Below are positions 54,501-64,000 of a stretch of DNA of 64,000 bases, piece by piece. This DNA comes from Anopheles merus (taxonomy: Eukaryota > Arthropoda > Insecta > Diptera > Culicidae): the NCBI RefSeq assembly GCF_017562075.2, contig NC_054084.1, positions 23,896,285 through 23,960,284 on the forward strand, given 5' to 3'. Numbering within the stretch: the first letter of the stretch is position 1; every line of letters starts with the position of its first letter. The notes below the pieces were generated by a model. The model had not been told where the DNA came from, did no database searches, and saw only the letters and a program-made list of their open reading frames with translations. The position numbers were made by a program, and so were the translations under genes.

Positions 54501-57500
54501 GAACTGACCCAATTGCCAATTTATCTCTCGTTCTGCAGCTACACTTTCCAAAAACAAAACGCACATTAAACCGTTCTGTTCGATTTTGCTTCATCTCACA
54601 CAAAATATAAGCAAAAAAACCGTACCTCCGCTGTCCAGAATGAATCACTCTGTTCATTTTATGCGTAACTGGTACTACCGGAACAGGTTCACGTGGGAAC
54701 ACATAAATTCTTCAAATAACGTTCGAAGATCATCAATAAATCTATCATCTTGATTTCTCCCACAATTTTGGCGGGCCGTAGTTTGTTGAGCTGCGGGCGA
54801 GGACACTACGGCACGCGGACGTTAGGCATCGGAGGTGTCGGTTCGAACCTTTTCCCTTGCTCCGAGTGCTTCCGGAAATTCAAGATACATAAACCCGTAC
54901 ACTTTGTGTAGTTTGGTTTAGATCAACAGACCAACAGTTGCCTCGCCATTGTGACTGAAAGGTTGTCGATGTTGGCAGCCATAAATATGTATGAAAGTGT
55001 AGGAAAAGGTTCGTTCACATCGGTAGCGATGGAGTCGATGCTTTAATCTTAAGATGTGTTTATGCTTGTTATCTGTAATTTCTGCAAGGTACACAGTGTA
55101 ACGTAAGTATTTTACGTAATAAATTTAATACTTACCCATAAATATGCACTTCAAAAGCGCTCAAATCTTTCTTATTAATATAATTTATCGAATAATGTAT
55201 GTGTTCAATGTTTTTTTTTTCTGTAGAGTAGAGATATTAAAAAGAACATGATATCTTGAATTCCTGTTTTAAATTTCAAAACTAAAGATTGACTTTTGAA
55301 TATTTCACCCAACTAACAAGTGAAGATTTACACCGCTCCTAAGCATCCAAAATCCCTAAGCACATGGCGAGATTTAGCACACAAATTTGTCGGCACCATC
55401 ACAAATCGCCATCACTCTCGGAGCAGCTTCAAACCTGTGCGAGCGAGCTGCGGAAGTTTATGGACGCGGTGTGTAACAGATGACTATTTGGCGCAACCAC
55501 CCACCTCGGGAGTGTGTGCATGTGTGTGTGATGACGTGGACAACTGCCGGGGACTGGTTTCCGGCTGTCTTTCGCCGAAAATGGCAGCGAACGAGCGAGC
55601 CCGACAGACCCGGGCCCGGCCCAGACGAGCACTGTCCTTGTGGTGCCACTGTTGATTTCTAATCTGATTAATGGACCGCTCCAGTGGCGGTGAAAGCTGT
55701 TCATTATCATGCATTTTGCATGGCGCATGTGATATTGCGCGGAGTGATATGCATTTGAGACACGCGAGGTATATCACCCAGACCCAGGTCACAGCAGGCT
55801 TGTGGTGCGGTCTTGGTACAAGTACCAGCCGGTTAGTTATTTTGAATTTTATTTGACAAATTATGGGCATTCTGCTGTCACGATTTAAAAATCAAAAACG
55901 ATCATTCACGGTGAAGGAGTATTGAACGTTTTTGCCATCAAAAACATTCCCTTCACACTCAATGTTATGTCCTTTTTCGATCATCAAACGCTCCCTATAT
56001 GCATCACGAACCCTCCGGCTTCCCGAAATCTGTTGACGTGGCGAACGCCCCACGAGAGCAGGCTGTGTAGCGCACAAGCGCGACATTTGCGCCCTGTCGC
56101 GACCCATCAGCTCGGTCCAACAGTACCCAACAGGCTTACAAATTGCCGGCGTAAAAGGTAAGTAGAAAATGATACGGATCGCCTAACAGTGGCTGCATCG
56201 TGCTACATCCCTGTTCGCTCCATCCCATCCCGATCCGGCCCGGTCTGTACGCCGGATTGGAACACCTGTCAGCAGTTCTTCACCGTCGGAGTGTCTTAAG
56301 GATGAAGTTGCAGCCGTGGCTTGACATGGCAACCGGCACTGCAGTCGTAATCTATCTTCTGTCCCACCGCTAAACGAGCTCGTACCGAAGACCAACATCG
56401 CGACCCAGTGTGCCTGTGTGTCGTCGGACTGACGGACTGATGTGTACTCCCGTTGACGGTGACGAGATGCATCAAAGGAGGCGCGCTCTGGTGCGCACAC
56501 ACAGCGACCGAGTGGAGTTGCTGGTCGAAGTTTGCAAACCGAAAATTGACTGCAACTGTGCCCTTCGCAAACGGGTAGAAGGGGGAACCCACAGGAGAAT
56601 CTGGCTGACAGTGAGCGGTGGTTTCTTGAACAGTGTGTGGAGTGTGGGCCTTCTCTCCCATCGTACCAGCGAACATCACGTTGGTGATAATGATCACGAT
56701 GATGCAGTGAAGTGTAACCGGTTGAAAGCGGAGCGCCGACCGCTCGTTCGCGACCGAGTGACAGTGGCAGGCGAGTTTTCGGTGAAAAGTTCAAAACAAG
56801 TGCTAAACATTGACTTGACATCGTTCATCAAGGGCGCGGGTAAGGCAAGACTCTTCTCTCAGCTTCTCTCGGCCGCGCTGTTCCGTTTCGCCAGTGACAC
56901 ATCATACGTTTGATGGTATGCAAATTTGGTGTGACATATGCCGCAGCAGCGCACGGGGGTGGGGGGGGAGACTCTACATGCCTTGCGGTAGAGCAAATAT
57001 GTAATTAGTGTGTTATGACGTTTTTAACTCTTTTTTAGTGTTTGGAGGGGTTGTTTTGTGTAAAATGAGGATAGTTTATTTACTAGAGTGCTCTTGAGGG
57101 AGGCATTAGATGTCATTTTCAGACTACTTTTTTTTCTTTTTGTGGTTTGCCTCTATAGTAATTTATAGTAATGTAGTAACCTATAGCAATACAGAAGATC
57201 CGAGTATTTGGAGTTGAAAAAATGTGTTAATCGAAAAAAGTCATATGTCAAATATTTGCCATTATATAGTGGATAAACGAAGTTGCAGAGAGATATCGTG
57301 TGTTTTTATTTAAAAAAAGAGATACATAAGGTATTATTTTTATTACTACAAAAGCCGTTTACACATTATAAACATTCAAGTTTGGATAGTGACTAACACT
57401 ACCAATGACTACTTTTAAATGGCAAAATCCAAATCATCGTATCAGCGACTCGCCGTAATTCGAGTCAGGAATCGTATCTGAAGGGTCTCCTGAACTTTTA

Positions 57501-57931
57501 AACTCTTGAAATGTTCCTATAACAGTGTTTCGAAAGATTATTTTGTTCGAAAGCGTTTGTGAGAGTATTGATCCAACAAATTGTACGTGACAAGTTAATG
57601 TGTCAAATTCATTATTTATCCAGTTCTCAAAATTCTCCCAAATATTTCACCCATAATGAGCGAATTCCTAAATTAAAGCATCAAACACATTAATAATCCC
57701 ATCTTTGCGTGGCACTTGAAAACCCGAAAACCTATCACCACTTATTTTAACATATTTTAATACTGTTTAATTGTTTTAATGGGTAATGTTTATGTGAAAG
57801 TGTTGAAGAAACCAATTAATGACTGGTATACTATTTCTATCAATTCTATCGTTTAAATGAGAATTATTAGTAGTCCAATTCAGTACCAATCTTGAAATAT
57901 TCCTAGAAAATATAGAACACTCCCTAAAGCC
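51546..57931. other. Long non-coding stretch with promoter-like GC island
   Basis: A C-run lies near 52424-52433 and a G-run near 56960. The GC-rich island 55400-56900 ends with a donor-like GGGTAAGG near 56839 and could be a transcribed leader exon on the plus strand. An AT-rich section follows from 57000. A GGTTCGAACC motif at 54839 was checked for tRNA potential without success. Confidence 0.45.
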
Positions 57932-58020
57932 CGGGTTACAGATAGAGCTAAAAATTAACGTGAAGACATATTCTGATTAATGTGTAATTTCACATTTACT
58001 TTCACTAGATCTGTAACTCG
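57932..58020. mobile_element. Candidate small MITE with imperfect inverted termini
   Basis: An 89-bp segment begins CGGGTTACAGAT and ends ATCTGTAACTCG. The outer 12 bp pair with one mismatch, and weaker complementarity continues inward for about 30 bp per side. The length and the absence of coding potential fit a miniature inverted-repeat element. No convincing target-site duplication flanks it, so a non-transposon hairpin cannot be excluded. Confidence 0.35.
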
Positions 58021-59799
58021 AACTTAAATGTCCCAACAGCTACATACATTTTCCAAAATTCAGTGATTCTCTTCAACCCTTCCTAGAAAACATTAAATAA
58101 CTCCAAAATTAAAGCACTAAAAAGCATTAATTGCCCCGGCTCCATTCGACCCCTTCACGATGTGCACCACTTCACAAAACCAATCAAAATATAATTTCCT
58201 TTCGTTTTCCATTATTTTAAACACGTCAAAAGTTTTCGGTATAATTCTGCTGTCTGCTCGGTGAAATTCGTTTTGCTCTCACCGGGCGACTCCCGGTCAC
58301 ACGATCACAGCGGCCGTTTCATTATGTTTGATCGAAAATTCGGTGATTCGTTCGTACGTGTGACACTGGGCCCCCGCCCGTCTTTGCCGAAAGTTCGTTG
58401 GTCCGGTCCTTTAACATCTTCAAACGATTGGTCATTCATCTGCATTTCCAGCTCTGCTATGTGCAACGGTGCCTGTTCTTCTGCTGTCTGATCGTGCTTT
58501 TCCACCCGTTTTTTTGTGTTTCCACTTTTGCTCCCGTTCCACCCGTTCCTGCTACCCAGACACCAGTCCCGAGCACAAGCGCCAAGCACGGGGGACAGGG
58601 ATTTTGTTGGCCCGAGTTTCCGTTGTCTGGATTTGAGTTATAGACTCTAAGGACACGCCGCGCCGGACTAAAGCAATATCACACCCTTGGGAATCCGGTT
58701 CCGAAATTCCGTCCGAAAGGATAACAATACTGAGAGCGGGCTCTCAAAACAGCCCTCGCTTAATCCGCTCATCGGAACGGAGGTGGGGATTTGGAGAGGG
58801 TGGATGAGCCAAAGCCCTAGAATATTAGGTATTCTTGCTTGGCAGGAAAGTGAGGTGGAGAGATGGGTCCGGTGGGTTAGGATATCGATGTGGTTTTGCA
58901 AGAACAACACAACCGGACCACGTTAGTTCTCGTGGAGAAAGCAAACCAATGACAACAGTGACAGTGTTGAAGGTGTTGTTGGAAGATAAAAAAATGCTTC
59001 AAACACTATCAAGGTGTATGCTGGCGCTAAGCAACTTCACTTAAAAGAAGATGTCTGGAACTTGTACAAAAAGGTTCGAGGCATGTTTCTATTCTTTAAG
59101 TGCTTCAATCGCTGCACAAACTCAATTCAATTCAACTGATCCTTTTTCACCATATTTGGTTAAACAAATCGATGGAATTCACCACTTTGAAGCCAATTCT
59201 TACCCAGATTCAGACCGGTTGATGTGTTCGCTTAATTATAGTGTCATATTTCTGATTGACAAACTAATCATACATACATGTTTCTTAGCCACTGAAATTG
59301 ACTGCTTCCCAGTCGCAAAAAAAAACCAAAGTCCGTCGGATAATCAATCTTTCCTCAAACACCCTTCCGCGGACGAATATTCCACACACTCAACCTACAA
59401 CTATTCGTCGAATCTCAACCAACACTGCCTCAACCAATCGTCGAAGGGTGTGGTGGAAGTGTGATGTGGCCGGTACGCGGTAGTAAGTAGGTTGATATCC
59501 CATCCAACATATCCATAAGAGATGTGTCAATTTCATGTGGACCAAAGTCCCTCGCAAACGTTTGGAGACATAATTCCAATTACGAACGTCCATGCAGTAC
59601 CACCAGCAGCAGCACTAGCAGCAGTTACGTCAGAAACGAATGCTGCACCGAGCGCAACTGACCATCTGCACGGATGGACGGACGGGCGGACACGAAACGA
59701 CACCCCCCCGGGCACTCCGAGGTACCCTCGGTCCGGGGACGTAGAACGTCAAGAAAATTGTCTTGATTCGACGCCAGACGACCGTCATCGTTGCAGTGT

Positions 59800-59838
<39 letters not shown>

Positions 59839-60999
59839 TCTGCTGCCATGCCGGACGTTTCTTGTTGGCAAAAGGACAGCCAGCCCGCGTCCCAGCCCAA
59901 CCAACTTCTCATGGCGTCTAGACCGAGTCGTACGGAAAACGCTTGCAACGACTCTCTCGGGAAGGGGGGGGGGGCGGGCGGATGAAGAAGCCGAGAGCCA
60001 AGGCAAGAAAAATTTGCTACCGATGGTCTTCAGCGGTACGGAAAATCTTCCACATTTCGCACAAATGCTTCCTGCCCCTGACGACGACGGCGACGAGCAA
60101 CGGCCCCGGGAGGAAACTGACCCCAAGCCCGCAGACCCGGTGATGGAAGATGAGTGAAGAGTTGTGTGTCTTGTGCTATTTGAAGATTTATTAGAAATGG
60201 GAACGGCGATGCAATTTCCAATCCCTGCCCGCCAATTCTCCAAAACCGGGCTGCTGCTGCTGCGCCCGTCGTTCGGCTCGTGGACTGAGAGATGGATGTT
60301 TTCGGTGCGGTGCCGCATTCGATCGCACAACCTAGTGCAGTGGTGCGTTTCATGCAAATGACAGTGATTGATACTTTCGTCTTGCTAGCAACTTGCTTTT
60401 CCTTCCCTGCCATCGAGCACCGTGCCATGCATGATGGATCTCTAAGACGCTTAGCGGAGGAGAAAAATAGACGACGCCACGGCCGCCAACACGGTGATAT
60501 GTGTTTGGGGGGAGGTTCCAACACTACCAGGAAGATGGGGAAGGAAGCGCCTGTATTGAAGCATTTCTGATATTGATTGAACTAAAATTGAGTAAAGAAA
60601 GCATCAACAGCCAGCTGGCCAGTGCCAAGATGCGGCTAATCCTTATTGTGGACTGATGGACAGCTCGATGCGTCACGGGCTACAAACGAGTTTCTCGCTC
60701 CCTAACTTAAACAAGCTCTAAAATGTTGTGCGCATGTATCAATTTCCTTTCCAAAATTAATGCTCACCAACCAACAGTTTAAACCTGCTTCATCAAAATT
60801 GACTCCCACAAAAAAAAAAACACGCCAAACTGCATACTGCACATGCTACACACGCGGGGCGCATCGTTCGGCCCCGGCGTCATAATAATAATAATACTTA
60901 AACTTTATTTAGCAACATACCGGGCGCCCCGCAGGTGGTTCTGTCGGATGGGGCCTAAAATTTATAATATTCTTGCGTGATTTATGCAACTCTTGAAGC
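58021..60999. other. Non-coding stretch, no supported gene
   Basis: AT-rich to about 58250, then GC-richer, especially 59560-60560, where frames of 164-175 codons overlap on the minus strand without domains. A G10-11 run lies near 59965-59975. Confidence 0.5.
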
Positions 61000-61000
61000 T

Positions 61001-61036
61001 GTGTGTGTGTGTGTGCGTACGTGTGTGTGTGTGTGT
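61001..61036. repeat. (GT)n microsatellite, interrupted
   Basis: Two GT runs separated by GCGTAC, about 36 bp in total. The interruption suggests an older and more stable tract than the one at 62974. Confidence 0.95.
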
Positions 61037-62712
61037 TTGTGCTTTGGTTATGTGTTGTTTTTCTTCACATCCCACACAGACGCTGTTTGTTGCGCCTCTC
61101 GTGTGTGCCTCTCGTTTGACTCCTTCTTTCCGCTTTTGGTGCTCGATTCTTGAGCCCGTTGATCGTTACCTCCCAAAAAAAAGCCCCAGAACCAGCGGTG
61201 AGAGCGGAGTGTAACCATTAAACTTAATTTTGCAGCGTTTTTATCGCACACAAACCATCGCCATTCACACCCACTGGGAGGATGAAATATGTGAGTGATA
61301 AAATTGTAATGCTCATGCTCGCTGGTGCTGCTTTCCCGTGAGTATGTGTACTGTGTGTTTCGATGAATTATTTCTTAATTTTGAGCCTTGGCCGCGACGT
61401 GATGCTTTGCTTTAATTGAATGTGTTCGGATGAGATTGTGTAGCATGTATGCCGAAAATGCAACTTATTCATTGAAAATATGTTAAATTTTTCCTGCTAA
61501 AAACAACATTCCAATGTCACGCTCCAAAAACATCCACACGGGATCCTGTTTAACTGCTTCATTAGTAAACTGCTAGCAGGGCTAGTCGGTGGCCATCCGT
61601 CAGTGGCCAGTGGCATTACCCTCTCGTTGCACTGTGGCCGTGGCAAGGAAGCAAGCACTGTGTCACATTATGGTAATACTGACGAGACGGATTATCCTCA
61701 TGCGGCAGCAAATCACCTTACTAAGCAGATGGACTGTGACAGATTGTTTGCTTCTAACGGTCCCGTCCGTTCGTCCGTCCGGCTGGCTGGTGAATACTCA
61801 GCTTTTCTTGCTTTCCCTTTTTTTTTGCACACACTGACCACACGACCAAACTATCTGGGTGGGTGAAGGGAAAATTGTGAAATTGTGCAACCACCACCAT
61901 GTGCACCATTGGGCCGGCTCGCTAGGTCAACCATGTGGCAGTGCGCTCGCCTTAGCCCACGTATGTGGGGTAGCAGGTGAAATGAAAATAAAAGTAGCAG
62001 CAGCAATCATTTCCATGCATCGTTACCGTGAGTTGTGAGCGTGAGCTGTTGGGCTGTGTGAATAGTTTTCCCCTCACCGTTTGTTGTAAAATGTCATTAA
62101 TCATTAACTTGTTTAGTGGTTTTAAGTTCAACTTATTTGTTTTCACTGGATTTTCTAATACCAATATTTTGAATTTGACAGAAAGGTTCTTCTTTTGACA
62201 GTTTTCCGTTGTGATGATCAAAGTAAGCTTTGATGTGTGTTTTTTTTTCAAATTGAACGTTATTTCTTTTTAAAACAACAAAAATCATCAAATCATTAAA
62301 AAATCTTAGCGAATAGGGCACAAAAATTCGTAAACAGTTAAAGTTAAACAGTTAAAGAAATATAGAGATGTATTGTTAAATCATAAGCCTTTTGTAAACT
62401 TTTTCGGAAAATTTTTAGTTTATAATTTTTACATCATTTTTATGATGTTGACTTCAAAGCTGCGCTTTTCTAGCTTTGCTTTTCCTTTCTAAGATAAAAA
62501 CAATGAAACAATATCACAATAATCCAACTTAAAAATGAGAAGTTTTAGTATTTACCATTTTTAATTATATTTGAATTTTAGTATTTGTACTTAGTTCAAA
62601 AAAGCTGATAAAGTATTACCTTTTGTCCTTGGTTTGATGTTCACTAATTCCACCAAATTAACATCAAGACAAAGATGTCCCTTTTTCAACTAGTTACTAT
62701 CTATCATCAAAC
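61037..62712. other. Non-coding stretch, no supported gene
   Basis: Mixed composition to about 62050, then strongly AT-rich. No frame above 100 codons and no RNA or transposon signature was seen. Confidence 0.55.
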
Positions 62713-62736
62713 CTCTCTCTTTCTCTCTCTCTCTCT
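62713..62736. repeat. CT-rich tract
   Basis: A CT run with one TT interruption, about 24 bp. Confidence 0.9.
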
Positions 62737-62970
62737 ATTAATCAATCGATCCTGATGCTTTGTATTTGCGCACTGTTGACTCCGATGCTTTCCTCAAATA
62801 CACGCACATTTGCAATCCGTACGACAGATTGCGTCTGCATGTCGTCCCCGTCACTTGCTGACCACTTTACCTGTCAGCTTTCCGGTCTGATTTTAGCCTC
62901 CTCCTCCTTCCGCAAGCACCGTCATACAACGCAACTGCATGCGAAAGCGGCCGTTTTTATCAGATTCCAC

Positions 62971-62973
<3 letters not shown>

Positions 62974-63051
<78 letters not shown>
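62974..63051. repeat. (GT)n microsatellite, about 39 units
   Basis: An uninterrupted run of TG dinucleotides of about 78 bp, the longest simple repeat in the window. It produces spurious Cys-Val open frames on the plus strand and Thr-His frames on the minus strand. Tracts of this length are usually highly polymorphic and can adopt Z-DNA. Confidence 0.98.
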
Positions 63052-63053
<2 letters not shown>

Positions 63054-64000
63054 TCCTTTTTCGTACGAGACACCAGGAGAACCACGGTCCCGGTCCTAAT
63101 TGTCACCGTCACCGAAAGTTGGTACCATGCAATTCCTGTTCCCGCTCCAGTGCCCCTCTCATTCCCTGGCCAGCAAGGTCGAGGGTGACACGGACACAGA
63201 TTCATGGCGGTCGCATGTCAACGGGAGACACATTTCGCCTGGCTTGGCAATTTTTCGTTCGCTTTCGTCTGGTGACACACTCCTGCGCACTTCTCCCCTC
63301 GCCACCCCGTTTGCTTAATGTGTGACGTTGATGTTTGTCTTTCGTCGTCCGTCCGGCGACACAAGACAAGAAAGGCCCCACTGGAAAATCCATCAAACGA
63401 CCACTTTGAGGTAAATTGGGATGTCTTACTTTGATTGAGACGCGTGAGGATGATCGGATGAATTGCCGGAATTGGTCAATTGAATCGGTCGGACAGACTT
63501 GGTGCATTGCAGATGCATTCGATTGGCGTGCGGCAGAGAGTAGATCGTATCGCTCCCCCCCTCCATCCGAGGTCGATCTTCTAAGCTCTATAATTCAGCA
63601 TTCTGTCAATTGTCAAGCCAAAACCGAACGGCTTTTGGGGTCGGAACGGTTGGTTTTTTGGAGCGGGCCGGATGCACTAACCCTACCGTACCGCTGTTCG
63701 CTGCGAGTAGTGCGTTCGAGAGTTCGTACCAATCCTTATGCATTTATGCGGCTTCAATACGCAACAGCAAACGCATACAGCAGGCAGTAGCTGTATGGCT
63801 GCCACTGAGGTTTGATAGCTTACATCACGACGTACCCGGTTTGCATGCACAACTACGTTGTTTCCCCGTTTTCTTTCTCCTTTGGAACCAGTCCTGTTGG
63901 ATTGGTTAGTTGGTAAAGCGTCAACCGCTTCTTCAACCTCCTGCAAAACGGGGCGGTTTGTGTTCTTCTTCTCCAGTGTCTTGACCATCAGTGTCGGCCA
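63052..64000. other. Terminal GC-rich stretch, no supported gene
   Basis: GC-rich with overlapping frames of about 100-128 codons on both strands, none with a domain. Any gene here would be cut by the window edge. Confidence 0.5.

Noticed and set aside
54781..54870. GGTTCGAACC motif suggesting a tRNA gene
   Set aside because: No A box at the right distance, and acceptor, D and anticodon stems cannot be drawn.
56183..56821. 212-codon minus-strand open frame
   Set aside because: It lies in a GC-rich island with a competing plus-strand frame of 167 codons; neither has a domain or codon pattern that stands out.
62960..63205. Cys-Val and Thr-His repeat proteins around 63000
   Set aside because: They are translations of the GT microsatellite in both strands.

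Overview
The window looks like nuclear DNA from a dipteran insect, most likely a mosquito of the Anopheles type. The evidence is one divergent insect ionotropic receptor gene with a single 68-bp GT-AG intron, a mixed AT/GC base composition, many short GT/CA and CT microsatellites, and no dense operon-like coding. The genus is inferred from overall character, not from any diagnostic marker.

Only one protein-coding gene can be supported with confidence: a two-exon, minus-strand divergent ionotropic receptor (IR) of about 593 residues at 7479-9328. It has a signal peptide, split ligand-binding lobes and three membrane segments. Its start codon lies about 160 bp from a perfect 104-bp inverted repeat (9490-9706, 9-nt loop), which is the most striking non-coding structure in the window.

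The remaining ~62 kb is gene-poor. It alternates AT-rich stretches (for example 13200-13540, 24740-25300, 28000-28700, 39500-39850, 57000-58250) with GC-richer islands (for example 4250-5700, 10100-10880, 14040-14520, 19930-20560, 25300-26300, 29050-29800, 40100-41060, 46920-47800, 48680-49220, 55400-56900, 59560-60560, 62800-64000). Long open frames inside the islands have no recognisable domains and often run through microsatellites, so they are treated as chance ORFs. The window could be an intergenic desert or part of very large introns; the sequence alone does not decide.

Other structures that can be read directly: an exact 70-bp copy of 40740-40809 pasted at 37973-38042 and bracketed by a 69-bp direct repeat (a scar of templated DNA repair); a small hairpin element with imperfect terminal inverted repeats at 57932-58020; degenerate tRNA-like pol III boxes at 51228-51545; and a 78-bp GT microsatellite at 62974-63051. 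No tRNA, rRNA, recognised microRNA, intact transposon, CRISPR array or viral gene was found.
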